Positions 8,847-17,768 of a stretch of DNA of 64,000 nucleotides are shown piece by piece. The position numbers and the translations under genes are program-made. Below the pieces are notes generated by a model. The model was not told the DNA's origin. It saw only the letters and a program-made list of their open reading frames with translations, and did no database searches. Origin of the DNA: Desulfosporosinus fructosivorans (GTDB lineage Bacteria > Bacillota > Desulfitobacteriia > Desulfitobacteriales > Desulfitobacteriaceae). The stretch lies in NCBI RefSeq assembly GCF_004766045.1, contig NZ_SPQQ01000006.1, forward strand, positions 62,001 to 126,000. Direction: 5' to 3'. Within the stretch, counting starts at the first letter, position 1, and the number at the start of each line of letters is the position of its first letter.

Positions 8847-8947
8847 ATAATTCGTTTCTACTTTTGTATAGTTTTGAGACTATCCGTTTAAACTGAATTC
8901 TGATATAACTTTTCGTATTCGTTAGAGTGACTTAATACACTCAGAGA

Positions 8948-8963
8948 TGTGTTTTGCGTCACA
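8948..8963. promoter_or_regulatory. CRP/FNR-type operator candidate
   Basis: TGTGT-TTTGCG-TCACA is one base from the 16-bp CRP/FNR-family pattern TGTGA-N6-TCACA. Related half-sites (GTGTCA, GTTACAC) follow at 8974-8988. It lies about 60 bases before the zinc-ribbon gene and the DUF1858 Fe-S gene, where an anaerobic or nitrosative-stress regulator of this family would make sense. Confidence 0.4.
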
Positions 8964-9019
8964 CTAAGTGAGAGGTGTCAGTGTTACACTAATAAATATT
9001 AGAGGGAGGTTATTCGAAA

Positions 9020-9166
9020 ATGGAAGAAGTAAAAAAAGCGGCACCAGAACTAGAATGTGCTCATTGCGGAACAACCAGTGAACTAACCCCAGTATTGACA
9101 TATGTCCACCAAGGTGAAGAGAAACATGTATGTATGCATTGTTTACCAATGCTCATTCATGGTTAG
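9020..9166 (+). CDS. Small zinc-ribbon protein, 48 aa
   Basis: A short gene with AGGGAGGT 8 bases before its ATG. The 48 residues carry two CxxC pairs, ECAHCG near residues 12-15 and VCMHCLP near 38-41, with a beta-like linker: a classic treble-clef or zinc-ribbon layout. Its stop is 9 bases before the start of the DUF1858 protein, so the two are probably one operon. I do not recognise a named family. A rubredoxin-like iron site is possible but the spacing suits zinc better. Confidence 0.75.
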   Translation: MEEVKKAAPELECAHCGTTSELTPVLTYVHQGEEKHVCMHCLPMLIHG

Positions 9167-9175
9167 GAGAAGCGT

Positions 9176-10057
9176 ATGCGTTTTACACTTGATATGAAAT
9201 TAAAAGATGTTATGGAAGTCAATCCGAAGACTGCCGAAGCTATGCAGGAACTCGGGTTACATTGCCTTGGATGTGCATTTTCGGTTAATGAAACTTTAGC
9301 CAATGCTGCCCAGATGCATAATCTTGATCCAAATGTGTTGTTAGAAAAAGTAAATTCTGTGGAACAAGGAGAACTTTCAGCAGAGGCAGCAGCAAAGGCT
9401 CAACCTGCTGGGGGCATCCTGCAAATGGACAAGAAGACTTATTCTATTGCTCCCCATATTCCAGCTGGTGTCGTTACTCCGGAAATTTTACGTAAGATTG
9501 CAGATGTATCTGAAAAATACCATGCCCAAGCTATTAAAGTGACTTCCGCTCAGCGTATTGCTATTGTAGGGTTACTCCCTGAAGATGTACCTAAGGTATG
9601 GAAAGACTTAGGCATGGATCCCGGACACGCGATTGGCTTATGCGTGCGGAGTGTAAAAGTTTGCCCTGGCAATACGTTTTGTAAGCGAGGACTGCAAGAA
9701 ACGTTAGCTTTGGGCATGGAAATTGACAAACGCTATCATGGCATGAAATTACCTTCGAAATTTAAAATGGGTGTGTCTGGTTGCCCAAATAAATGTGCTG
9801 ACTCCGCTTCTGTGGATTTAGGGCTGATGGGTACAAGCAAAGGTTATCATCTCTATGTAGGTGGAAATGGTGGAGTCAAGCCAAGGCAGGGGAACATCCT
9901 TTTAGAAAATCTTCAAAAAGACCAAGTTATACCAGCGATGGACGCGGTTATTGATTACTATAAACAAAATGGCAAACCTCAAGAGCGAATTGGTCGTCTT
10001 ATTGATCGAATAGGTATAGAAGGACTTCAAGAATTTGCAGAAAAAGCAATGCATTAA
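9176..10057 (+). CDS. DUF1858 domain fused to siroheme/[4Fe-4S] nitrite-sulfite reductase-like protein
   Basis: A 293-residue protein. Residues 1-62 are a DUF1858 domain with the LHCLGC pair (Cys30, Cys33). Residues about 88-145 form the ferredoxin-like half-domain of nitrite/sulfite reductases. Residues 155-290 form the siroheme domain with ligands Cys163-x5-Cys169 (CPGNTFC) and Cys203-x3-Cys207 (SGCPNKC). Half-size single-repeat proteins of this type are found in anaerobes, and some belong to dissimilatory or assimilatory sulfite reduction; the substrate is not defined here. Cytoplasmic. It follows the small zinc-ribbon gene and a CRP/FNR-like site. Confidence 0.85.
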   Translation: MRFTLDMKLKDVMEVNPKTAEAMQELGLHCLGCAFSVNETLANAAQMHNLDPNVLLEKVNSVEQGELSAEAAAKAQPAGGILQMDKKTYSIAPHIPAGVVTPEILRKIADVSEKYHAQAIKVTSAQRIAIVGLLPEDVPKVWKDLGMDPGHAIGLCVRSVKVCPGNTFCKRGLQETLALGMEIDKRYHGMKLPSKFKMGVSGCPNKCADSASVDLGLMGTSKGYHLYVGGNGGVKPRQGNILLENLQKDQVIPAMDAVIDYYKQNGKPQERIGRLIDRIGIEGLQEFAEKAMH

Positions 10058-10087
10058 AAAGCAAGTTGAGTCAAACAATACAATACT

Positions 10088-10134
10088 AGAAGGCAGTAAA
10101 AACGGTTGTTAATCAACCGCTTCTACTGCCTTCT
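10088..10134. terminator. Bidirectional terminator
   Basis: Outer stem AGAAGGCAGTA / TACTGCCTTCT and inner CGGTTG / CAACCG. It sits between two convergent genes and has T-rich DNA on the right side. Confidence 0.82.
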
Positions 10135-10152
10135 TACCTTTTGTAAGCGATA

Positions 10153-10344
10153 TTAATCTTCAAGGTGAATTGCATCTGTTGGGCAGCCCTCGGCAGCTTC
10201 CTTGGCAGACGCTTCAACCTCACTGGGAACCGGATTTTTATAAGCTTCTGCTAAGCCGTCATCCTCCATCTTGAATACTTCAGGACAGATGTCAGGGCAA
10301 GCTCCACACCCGATGCAAGCATCTTTGTCTACTGTAGCAAACAT
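10153..10344 (-). CDS. [4Fe-4S] ferredoxin, 63 aa
   Basis: Small acidic electron carrier. CIGCGACPDICP supplies Cys10-x2-Cys13-x2-Cys16 and Cys20, and EGCPTDAI gives the last ligand, the usual C-x2-C-x2-C...C-P set for one [4Fe-4S] cluster; Cys20 may be a free or disulfide cysteine as in other monocluster clostridial ferredoxins. Cytoplasmic. Monocistronic, convergent with the siroheme protein gene, which could be one of its redox partners. AGGAGG lies before the ATG. Confidence 0.93.
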   Translation of the reverse strand: MFATVDKDACIGCGACPDICPEVFKMEDDGLAEAYKNPVPSEVEASAKEAAEGCPTDAIHLED

Positions 10345-10702
10345 TATGTACCTCCTTAAACTAATCTAGGTATTATTCTACCCTAGTCAAAGCCGTCTAT
10401 ACTTAATAAGTGTAGCATATCTAAATTTTTTAAATAGTAGATTTGACAATAGATTTGACATCATCACTAAAAATGCCTTAATTATGGATAATTAGATCAA
10501 TAATACTTAAATGTCATCAGGTGACTATATTGCGATAAAGCTCGATATTGTTCTCGACAATTCGTGTATAAAACTGCTTTCAATTCATACATGGAAAACA
10601 ATGGAATATTTTGCGTATTAAAAAATACCATAAATAACCAGAAGCCCTTTGGTTATAACTCTTTCTTCACGAGAAACAACTTATCACCTTGCCTTATTAT
10701 TT
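10345..10702. other. Intergenic region between ferredoxin and spo0A
   Basis: AT-rich, without a supportable reading frame. It must contain the ferredoxin promoter on the left. A weak hairpin ATAACCA / TGGTTAT lies near 10634-10656. I see no RNA gene. Confidence 0.6.
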
Positions 10703-10732
10703 ACGATTTCGACATTGACCCTAACGTATAAT
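10703..10732 (+). promoter_or_regulatory. spo0A-1 promoter with 0A box
   Basis: A 30-bp block starting ACGATTTCGACA and ending TAACGTATAAT. TTCGACA (10708-10714) is a perfect 0A box read on the complement (TGTCGAA), and TATAAT (10727-10732) is a perfect -10. No good -35 exists; the 0A box sits where activated Spo0A would contact the -35 region. The same block, with two changes, precedes spo0A copy 2. Confidence 0.6.
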
Positions 10733-10808
10733 AAGAGCACCGGACAGATGCGCACGTTTTTATGCTAAAAGATGATCCGGAATACAATTAAGGTAGGATG
10801 ATGGCAGA

Positions 10809-11606
10809 ATGAGTAACAAAATAAAAATCGTTGTTGCGGATGATAACCGTAATTTGTGTCAAATGCTACAGAACTATATCCAAGCACAAGAAGATTTAAT
10901 CATTGTAGGAGTCGCAAATAATGGTTTAGAGGCTTGGGAACTCATTCAGACTCAGGAACCAGATTTAATTATCCTTGACTTGGTTATGCCAAATTTAGAT
11001 GGTTTAGGGGTATTAGAAAGAATTAATGCTCGAACGACAATGGCCCGTCCTAAAGTTATCATGCTAACTGCTTTTGGCCAGGAATCACTTACCCATCAGG
11101 CAATGATGCTTGGCGTGGATTACTTTATTCTAAAACCCTTTGATTTAGATGTCCTCGGCAAACGGATTCGATCTTTAACGCAGGATATGCCGTCATCCGC
11201 TCCAGCTCAGTTTTCATCAACTTCGCCGGTTGTGGCAACGGCAGGGTGTGGAGTTAATCTCTGTGTCGAAGTAACAACTATGATGCATCAAATCGGGATT
11301 CCTGCGCATGTTAAAGGGTATCAATATATTAGAGATGCGATTTTGATGGTGGTGGAAGATGTTTCCCTGTTAGGAGCAGTAACTAAGGAACTTTATCCAG
11401 GAATTGCGAAAAAGTTTGACACTGCACCCAGTAGGGTTGAACGTGGAATTCGTCACGCAATTGAGTTAGCATGGGAACGTGGACATACTGATACGCTTAA
11501 AAGAATCTTCGGATATTCTATGAATATTGAGCGACAAAAACCCACGAACTCAGAATTTATAGCACTTCTTGCTGATAAATTAAGAGTTATGAGTAAAGTG
11601 AGTTGA
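10809..11606 (+). CDS. spo0A: Stage 0 sporulation protein A, copy 1
   Basis: A 265-residue response regulator and master switch of sporulation. Receiver domain 1-125: acidic pair in VVADDN, phospho-acceptor Asp in IILDLVMPNLDG, MLTAFGQE and lysine in FILKPFD. A 25-residue hinge leads to the Spo0A C-terminal DNA-binding domain (about 150-262), with HVKGYQYIRDAI, SRVERGIRHAIELAW and IERQKPTNSEFIA. All phosphorylation residues are present. The gene stands alone, unlike the usual spoIVB-spo0A pairing, and precedes a peptide importer. It is about 80% identical by eye to copy 2 at 40.5 kb. Confidence 0.93.
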   Translation: MSNKIKIVVADDNRNLCQMLQNYIQAQEDLIIVGVANNGLEAWELIQTQEPDLIILDLVMPNLDGLGVLERINARTTMARPKVIMLTAFGQESLTHQAMMLGVDYFILKPFDLDVLGKRIRSLTQDMPSSAPAQFSSTSPVVATAGCGVNLCVEVTTMMHQIGIPAHVKGYQYIRDAILMVVEDVSLLGAVTKELYPGIAKKFDTAPSRVERGIRHAIELAWERGHTDTLKRIFGYSMNIERQKPTNSEFIALLADKLRVMSKVS

Positions 11607-11770
11607 GCTGAAGGTAAGAAATTATTAAACACTATTGTCATCATATATACTTAGCATTATTTAGAAGAAAATATTTAGTACAATTAGTTCCCAACTACTT
11701 TAAGGAGTCTCAAATATTAATATTAATATTACGATTCTTAATAATGCTCTTTGTCGCTGTATTAAAAATA

Positions 11771-11777
11771 TTCGACA
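11771..11777 (-). promoter_or_regulatory. 0A box upstream of the opp operon
   Basis: TTCGACA followed by AAT, i.e. TTTGTCGAA on the complement, an exact match to the Spo0A binding consensus. It lies 132 bases before the peptide-binding protein gene. A 7-mer occurs about eight times by chance in this window, so context is the main support. Confidence 0.4.
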
Positions 11778-11813
11778 AATTTCTCTTGTAAAGCAGGAAT
11801 ATAGCTTATGTAT

Positions 11814-11830
11814 ACAGAATACTATTCTGT
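11814..11830. promoter_or_regulatory. Palindrome upstream of the opp operon
   Basis: Perfect inverted repeat ACAGAAT-ACT-ATTCTGT, 80 bases before the oppA start. Size and position suit a dimeric repressor operator; I cannot name the regulator. Confidence 0.4.
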
Positions 11831-11908
11831 TGGAAACTATATGGAGGACAATTAAAAACGGTCCCATCGTTTCCAATTCAAAATTTATAATACAAATAGA
11901 AAAGGAGA

Positions 11909-13534
11909 GTGTTTAAAATTCGAAAGAAAAGAAGCTTATCAGTAGCCATAGCAATGGTGCTAGCAGTCAGTGTTTTACTGACAGGCTGCGGCGGTAGCAA
12001 ACAACCAGATGCCTCAGCAAAAGTCATGAAAGCTAGTTATAACGCAGGCGCAGAACCCGAAACCTTAGATCCAGCCATTTCTACAGGTGTTCCGGAGTCC
12101 CATATCCAGACAGCACTATTTGAAGGACTGACTCGCAAAGGCGAAGGGGAAAAGGTAATGCCGGGTATCGCCGAAAGCTGGACAACAAGCACGGATGGCA
12201 CAGTCATAACTTTTAAACTTCGCGATGCTAAATGGAGTAATGGCGATGCGATCACCGCCGAAGACTTCAAATATTCATGGCTTCGTGCTTTGGCTCCTGC
12301 AACGGCTTCTGAGTATGCCTATCAGCTATACTATATCAAGGGTGCTGAAGACTACAACTCCCAAAAAGGTACCGCTGATGCGGTTGCTATCAAAGTTGTA
12401 GATCCTAAGACGTTAGAAGTAACCTTGGCTGCTCCAACTCCTTACTTCGTTGCCTTAACTGCTTTCCATACTCTGTACCCGGTTAATAAGAAGGCTGTTG
12501 AAGCAAGCAAGGAATGGTCTTTGAAGGCTGAGACTTTTGTTTCTAACGGTCCTTTCAAAATGCAAGAGTGGAAACATAATGATCAAGTCATTGTTGTTAA
12601 AAACGAAAACTATTGGGACGCTAAGAATGTTAAGATGTCTGAAGTCACCTTCAAGCTGCTAGAAGATATCAAAGCTGCACTTACAGCGTTTGAAAGCGGA
12701 CAGATAGACGGATCTGAATATATTCCAATTGAGGACATTGATCGCCTCAAGGCTGCTAAGGTCCTGAGAATTGATCCTTATATTGGTACCTCTTTCTATC
12801 GTTTTAACGTAACTAAGAAGCCGTTTAACGATGTCAAGGTTCGTAAGGCTTTGGCTATGGCGATTGACCGTAAGATGTTAATTGACAAAGTTGTCAAGGG
12901 TGGACAATTACCTGCTTATGCCTATACTCCTCCTGGTATGGTGGATGTTGAAGAAGGCAAAGACTTCCGCGTAGTAGGCGGAGACTATATCAAAGAAGAT
13001 GTTGCTGCAGCTAAGGCACTCTTAGCTGAGGCTGGATATCCTGAAGGCAAGAATTGGCCTGCAGATGTTTCGATTCTTTACAACACTAAATCTGACAACA
13101 AACTGATGGCTGAAGCAATTCAAAATATGTGGAAAACCAACCTAGGTATCGATGTTAAGTTGCGTAATGAAGAATGGGCTGTCTATCTTGAATCCCAAAA
13201 GACAATCAACTACAATATTTCCCGCGCTGCTTGGATTGGCGACTATGCTGATGCTATGACTTTCATGGATATGTTTGTTACAGGGGGCGGAAACAACCAA
13301 ACAGGTTGGTCCAATCCTGAGTACGACAAACAAATCAAAGAAATTGCTAATAAATCTGGCGATCAAAAGGTTCGTGTTGCCGCAATGCATGCTGCTGAAA
13401 AAGTCTTGATGGATGAAATGCCTATAATGCCTATCTATTTCTATACCCTTCCTTGGGTTATGAAAGATAATATCAAAGGCGTATTCCGTTCATCCCTTGG
13501 ACCTATAGATTTTAAGTTAGCTACTGTAGAATAG
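11909..13534 (+). CDS. oppA: Oligopeptide-binding lipoprotein of an ABC importer
   Basis: A 541-residue solute-binding protein of family SBP_bac_5. Basic IRKKR, a hydrophobic stretch and lipobox LLTGC (Cys27) predict an outer-leaflet lipoprotein. EPETLDPAISTG, ALFEGLTRKG and MPGIAESW are family blocks. The start is uncertain: the GTG at 11909 comes only one base after AAAGGAG, which is too close, while an ATT at 11918 has ideal spacing. It is first in an A-B-C-D-F operon. Substrates are likely short peptides; a signalling role near spo0A is possible, as for Bacillus Opp (Spo0K). Confidence 0.9.
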   Translation: MFKIRKKRSLSVAIAMVLAVSVLLTGCGGSKQPDASAKVMKASYNAGAEPETLDPAISTGVPESHIQTALFEGLTRKGEGEKVMPGIAESWTTSTDGTVITFKLRDAKWSNGDAITAEDFKYSWLRALAPATASEYAYQLYYIKGAEDYNSQKGTADAVAIKVVDPKTLEVTLAAPTPYFVALTAFHTLYPVNKKAVEASKEWSLKAETFVSNGPFKMQEWKHNDQVIVVKNENYWDAKNVKMSEVTFKLLEDIKAALTAFESGQIDGSEYIPIEDIDRLKAAKVLRIDPYIGTSFYRFNVTKKPFNDVKVRKALAMAIDRKMLIDKVVKGGQLPAYAYTPPGMVDVEEGKDFRVVGGDYIKEDVAAAKALLAEAGYPEGKNWPADVSILYNTKSDNKLMAEAIQNMWKTNLGIDVKLRNEEWAVYLESQKTINYNISRAAWIGDYADAMTFMDMFVTGGGNNQTGWSNPEYDKQIKEIANKSGDQKVRVAAMHAAEKVLMDEMPIMPIYFYTLPWVMKDNIKGVFRSSLGPIDFKLATVE

Positions 13535-13559
13535 ACCATAATAACTAAATACTGCAACG

Positions 13560-13595
13560 ATGGAGGTGGGCTGAATTGCGGCCCTCCTCCATTTC
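13560..13595 (+). terminator. Hairpin between oppA and oppB
   Basis: ATGGAGG-t-GGGC / GCCC-t-CCTCCAT, a strong GC-rich stem with only three T after it. Such hairpins after binding-protein genes commonly stabilise the first cistron and reduce read-through into permease genes. Confidence 0.6.
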
Positions 13596-13747
13596 ATGTG
13601 TATTCAAAAGAACATTATTCCAAAAATGACAATATAATATAGTTTAATTGTATGAAGTATTCAGTATATAATATAATCTAGTTGGATTATAACAAATTGA
13701 CAAGGAATAAGCGGACTATAGTCAATCCTTGTCGGGGGGGGATAAAC

Positions 13748-14686
13748 GTGGCAAAATTTCTATTGCAGCGGATCGCATCGGCGTTACTGGTACTTTTTTT
13801 AGTGGTTTCGCTTACCTTTGTACTAATGCACTCAATTCCCGGTGGTCCCTTTTCTAGCGAAAAACAGGTTCCACCAGCAGTAATGAAGAATTTAGAAGAG
13901 CGTTACCACTTGAATGACTCACTCTCGAAACAGTATATTGATTACATGAAAAATGTAGCACAGTTTAATCTGGGGCCAACCTTTCGCTATGAAGGCAGGA
14001 CTGTTAACGACCTTATTAAGGACGGACTGCCAAAAACAGCGACCATAGGCTTTTTAGCCTCTATTTTTGCACTCGGTGGGGGCTTGATTCTTGGTAGCAT
14101 TGCAGCTCTCTGGCACAATAGAACTCCAGACGCCGTGGCAACTTTTATAGCTACTATTGGTGTTTCTGTTCCCAGTTTCGTTATGGCGACTTTTTTACAA
14201 TACTACTTAGGGTACAAGCTTGGCTTGTTTCCACCTGTCGGCTGGAATAATGGAGCACTCAGGAATTTAGTCTTGCCATCTATCGCGTTGGGGGCTTTTC
14301 CAATTGCCCAAATTACGCGCTTGATGAGGACAAGCATGTTGGATGTCTTAAATCAAGATTATATTCGTACAGCTAGGTCAAAGGGGTTACCAGGATACGT
14401 AATTATTGGTAGACATGCTATGCGCAACGCACTATTACCAGTCATCACCTATTTGGGTCCTTTCTTCGCCTATATTCTTACCGGGAACTTTGTTGTTGAA
14501 TTTGTTTTTGGAATTCCCGGAATTGGACAATTTTTTGTTACCTCAATTACTAACCGCGACTATTCTACCATTATGGGCATGACGGTACTGTTCTGTAGTC
14601 TATTAGTGGTATTTAACCTGTTGGTGGATATAGCTTATACAGTTATTGACCCTAGGATAAAACTCACTGGTCAGAAAGGGGCGTAG
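13748..14686 (+). CDS. oppB: Oligopeptide ABC transporter permease
   Basis: A 312-residue inner-membrane permease from the GTG at 13748, seven bases after a run of G; the 22 codons before it have no ribosome site. Six hydrophobic segments, the first at residues 8-30, and the EAA-like loop RTARSKGLPGYVIIGRHAMR that contacts the ATPases. The end GIPGIGQFF and DPRIKL are typical of OppB/DppB. It pairs with the OppC homolog that follows after 4 bases. Confidence 0.93.
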   Translation: MAKFLLQRIASALLVLFLVVSLTFVLMHSIPGGPFSSEKQVPPAVMKNLEERYHLNDSLSKQYIDYMKNVAQFNLGPTFRYEGRTVNDLIKDGLPKTATIGFLASIFALGGGLILGSIAALWHNRTPDAVATFIATIGVSVPSFVMATFLQYYLGYKLGLFPPVGWNNGALRNLVLPSIALGAFPIAQITRLMRTSMLDVLNQDYIRTARSKGLPGYVIIGRHAMRNALLPVITYLGPFFAYILTGNFVVEFVFGIPGIGQFFVTSITNRDYSTIMGMTVLFCSLLVVFNLLVDIAYTVIDPRIKLTGQKGA

Positions 14687-14690
14687 TAAT

Positions 14691-15605
14691 ATGAAAATGG
14701 CACAAAACTTATTTGAACCCGCAATATCCCAGATCTCTGCCGAGCATATTAACCGCCCCAGTACAACTATGATGCAAGATGCCTGGAGACGTTTTAAGCA
14801 AAATAAGTTGGCCATGGCAGGTCTAATAACTCTGCTGATCCTTATTCTTTTCTCTTTCTTCGGGCCGCGTCTCATTCAATACAACTACTATACCAATGAC
14901 TTAATGAATCAATATCTCCAACCCTCCTGGATTCATCCCTTCGGTACAGACGCTTTGGGCCGTGATACAATGGCTAGGTTAATGTACGGAGGAAGAGTTT
15001 CCTTAGCCATTGGCTTTGTATCTGTCTTAATTAACCTGAGCCTTGGTGTATTTTACGGTGGAATTTCTGGTTATTTTGGTGGTAGGATCGATAATGTGAT
15101 GATGCGGATTATCGATATAATCTATAGTATTCCCGAATTGTTATATGTAATTTTGCTCATGGTAGTCATGGGCAAGGGTGGCTTGCTAAACATTATGATT
15201 GTACTGGGAATCGTGAACTGGATGGGAATGGCCAGGATTGTAAGGGGCCAGATTTTGGCATTGAGAGAACAGGAATATGTTCTGGCTGCTCGAACCTTAG
15301 GTGCTAGCACTTCACGTCTTATGCTGAAACACTTAATTCCTAATGCTCTTGGGCCAATCATTATCACGTCCGCTTTGGCAATTCCTTCGGCCATATTTAT
15401 GGAGGCCTTTTTGAGCTTTATCGGGATTGGTATTCAACCCCCTTATGCCAGTTGGGGTTCCCTCGCTGCAGACGGTAGGTTAAACATTCCCTCGTATCCC
15501 TATGCTTTATTTTTCCCTGCTGCGGCAATTGCGATAACTATGTTGGCATTTAACTTTGTTGGGGACGGTTTGCGGGATGCGTTCGATCCCAAAATGCGGA
15601 AGTAG
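14691..15605 (+). CDS. oppC: Oligopeptide ABC transporter permease
   Basis: A 304-residue second permease with an N-terminal OppC region (WRRFKQNKLAMAGLITL), the HPFGTDALGRD motif of OppC/DppC, six membrane segments and an EAA loop around YVLAARTLGASTSRLMLKHL. It forms the heteromeric channel with OppB. The gene lies 4 bases after oppB and 13 before oppD. Confidence 0.94.
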   Translation: MKMAQNLFEPAISQISAEHINRPSTTMMQDAWRRFKQNKLAMAGLITLLILILFSFFGPRLIQYNYYTNDLMNQYLQPSWIHPFGTDALGRDTMARLMYGGRVSLAIGFVSVLINLSLGVFYGGISGYFGGRIDNVMMRIIDIIYSIPELLYVILLMVVMGKGGLLNIMIVLGIVNWMGMARIVRGQILALREQEYVLAARTLGASTSRLMLKHLIPNALGPIIITSALAIPSAIFMEAFLSFIGIGIQPPYASWGSLAADGRLNIPSYPYALFFPAAAIAITMLAFNFVGDGLRDAFDPKMRK

Positions 15606-15618
15606 AGGAGGAACAGAT

Positions 15619-16623
15619 ATGCAACGTTTACTCGAAGTGAAAGACTTAAGAACCTCCTTCTTTACCTATGCTGGCGAAGTAAAAGCGGTAGACGGAGTAA
15701 GTTTTCACATTGACCAAGGAGAGGCAATTGGCATAGTTGGGGAATCAGGTTGTGGTAAAAGCGTAACGGTACAAACTGTAATGCGTCTAATTCCTACGCC
15801 ACCCGGTAAGATTGTCGGGGGAAGTATCAATTTTTTAGGCAGAGATATCGTAAATATTAGTGAAAAAGAGATGCAATCGATCCGAGGTAAGGAAATGGGG
15901 ATGATCTTCCAAGATCCTATGACCTCTCTTAACCCTGTGTTAACTGTGGGTTTACAACTAACTGAGGTACTAAAACAGCACGAAGGTTTATCCGGTCAAG
16001 CTGCTAACAAGCGCGCAATAGAGCTGCTTAATTTAGTTGGCATTTCGAACCCAGAAAGCAGACTGAAGCAGTATCCTCATCAGTTCTCAGGTGGAATGAG
16101 ACAAAGGGTCATGATTGCCATGGCTCTGACCTGCAGTCCAAAACTCTTAATTGCAGACGAGCCCACTACGGCACTTGACGTAACTATTCAAGCGCAGATT
16201 TTAGATTTATTGCGAAATCTCAAGGAAAAGATAAACACTTCTGTAATTTTGATTACACATGACTTGGGCATTGTTGCAGACTTGTGTAGCAGGGTAATCG
16301 TAATGTACGGCGGTAAGATTGTTGAAAGCGGTAGTATTGATGATATCTATTATCATCCTCAACATCCGTATACTTGGGGCTTGCTAAAGTCTATTCCCCG
16401 TCTCGATGCCACTAAAAAGGGCAGGTTAGTTCCTATTCCGGGCACTCCGCCTGATCTGCTCAATCCTCCTAATGGTTGCAGGTTTGCACCACGCTGTGAA
16501 CACTGCATGCAAGTGTGTACAGACCAAATGCCAGAGTACAGTCCGATTAATGACGGACATCAAGTTGCCTGTTGGCTACAGCACCCTCAGGCGCCTAAAG
16601 TCGCCTTCGAAGGGAGGGGCTAG
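15619..16623 (+). CDS. oppD: Oligopeptide ABC transporter ATP-binding protein
   Basis: A 334-residue ATPase from the ATG at 15619, which follows AGAGGAGG; an upstream in-frame start would overlap oppC. Walker [11 protein letters not shown]-loop [12 protein letters not shown] signature FSGGMRQRV, Walker [13 protein letters not shown] and the switch histidine in ITHD are all present. The C-terminal oligo/dipeptide region has cysteines ([16 protein letters not shown]) that bind an Fe-S cluster in related proteins. Works with OppF at the membrane. Confidence 0.95.
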   Translation: MQRLLEVKDLRTSFFTYAGEVKAVDGVSFHIDQGEAIGIVGESGCGKSVTVQTVMRLIPTPPGKIVGGSINFLGRDIVNISEKEMQSIRGKEMGMIFQDPMTSLNPVLTVGLQLTEVLKQHEGLSGQAANKRAIELLNLVGISNPESRLKQYPHQFSGGMRQRVMIAMALTCSPKLLIADEPTTALDVTIQAQILDLLRNLKEKINTSVILITHDLGIVADLCSRVIVMYGGKIVESGSIDDIYYHPQHPYTWGLLKSIPRLDATKKGRLVPIPGTPPDLLNPPNGCRFAPRCEHCMQVCTDQMPEYSPINDGHQVACWLQHPQAPKVAFEGRG

Positions 16624-16626
16624 TCA

Positions 16627-17628
16627 GTGGCTATGAATGAAGATGTTACTTTAGGAAAAGAAGAGATTATTTTAGAAGTCAAAGATCTTGTCAAGCATTT
16701 CCCCATGGGTGGAGGATTCTTTGGTCAAAACCAAAAAGTAGTCCATGCTGTTAACGGCATCAACTTCAAAGTTAGGAAAGGGGAGACCCTGGGCATTGTG
16801 GGAGAAAGTGGCTGTGGTAAGTCCACAGCAGGACGAACAATCATTCGTCTCTATGAACCCACCAGCGGGCAAATAATTTTTGAAGGACAAGATGTGACAA
16901 AGGCCGAAGGAAATGATTTACTCAACCTTCGACGCCAGATGCAAATGATCTTTCAAGATCCCTATGCTTCTCTCAACCCTCGGATGACGGTAGGGGACAT
17001 TGTTGGGGAAGGGCTGGATATTCATAAGTTGGCATCCGGTCAGGCCAGAACAGATCGTATATACGAACTCCTTGAGGTTATCGGATTGAACCCAGAGCAT
17101 GCTAACCGTTTTCCACATGAGTTTTCCGGCGGACAACGGCAGCGAATTGGGATTGCCAGAGCGTTGTCGGTAAATCCCCGCTTAATTATCTGCGATGAGC
17201 CCATTTCTGCTCTCGACGTATCCATCCAAGCTCAAATCGTCAATATGTTGGAAGAATTACAAGAGAAATTGGGTCTGACATATTTGTTTATTGCCCATGA
17301 TTTGTCAATGGTTAAGCATATTTCGCATAGAATTGCAGTTATGTATCTCGGAAGAATTGTAGAATTAGCCGATAGTTTTGAACTCTATAAAAATCCACAG
17401 CACCCTTATACCCAGGCTCTTTTATCAGCTATACCGATTCCTGATCCCAGAGTTGAGGCGACCAGAAAGAGAATTGTTGTCTCAGGGACTGTGCCCAGCC
17501 CAATTGATCCACCTTCGGGTTGCTATTTCCGTACTAGGTGCCCCTATGTTAAAGCAGTGTGCTCAGAGCAAGTTCCTCAATTAAAGGAACTTGGAAGTAA
17601 TCACGTTGCTGCTTGTCATCTGCTTTAG
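16627..17628 (+). CDS. oppF: Oligopeptide ABC transporter ATP-binding protein
   Basis: A 333-residue ATPase: Walker [53 protein letters not shown], and the C-terminal SGCYFRTRCPYVKAVC cluster. It starts at GTG 16627 or the ATG two codons later, behind GGGAGGGG. Last gene of the operon, followed by two hairpins. Confidence 0.95.
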   Translation: MAMNEDVTLGKEEIILEVKDLVKHFPMGGGFFGQNQKVVHAVNGINFKVRKGETLGIVGESGCGKSTAGRTIIRLYEPTSGQIIFEGQDVTKAEGNDLLNLRRQMQMIFQDPYASLNPRMTVGDIVGEGLDIHKLASGQARTDRIYELLEVIGLNPEHANRFPHEFSGGQRQRIGIARALSVNPRLIICDEPISALDVSIQAQIVNMLEELQEKLGLTYLFIAHDLSMVKHISHRIAVMYLGRIVELADSFELYKNPQHPYTQALLSAIPIPDPRVEATRKRIVVSGTVPSPIDPPSGCYFRTRCPYVKAVCSEQVPQLKELGSNHVAACHLL

Positions 17629-17651
17629 GTGCGACAATGAGTCAGGTAACA

Positions 17652-17690
17652 ATATTTAAGAAGTTGGATTTCCCCCGACTTCTTAAATAT
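17652..17690 (+). terminator. Hairpin after the opp operon
   Basis: Perfect 13-bp stem ATATTTAAGAAGT / ACTTCTTAAATAT around a 13-base loop, 23 bases after oppF. It lacks a T tail, so it may protect the 3' end rather than terminate. Confidence 0.65.
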
Positions 17691-17720
17691 GTTCAAAATC
17701 CCCCCAACCCAGAACTCCAG

Positions 17721-17768
17721 TTACAGTCATCCTCCAGCTTAACTTGACTGGGAGATGACTGTAATTCT
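17721..17768 (+). terminator. Second hairpin after the opp operon
   Basis: Stem TTACAGTCATC / GATGACTGTAA with an inner TCCAG / CTGGGA pairing, then TTCTTA. Probable terminator. Confidence 0.6.
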
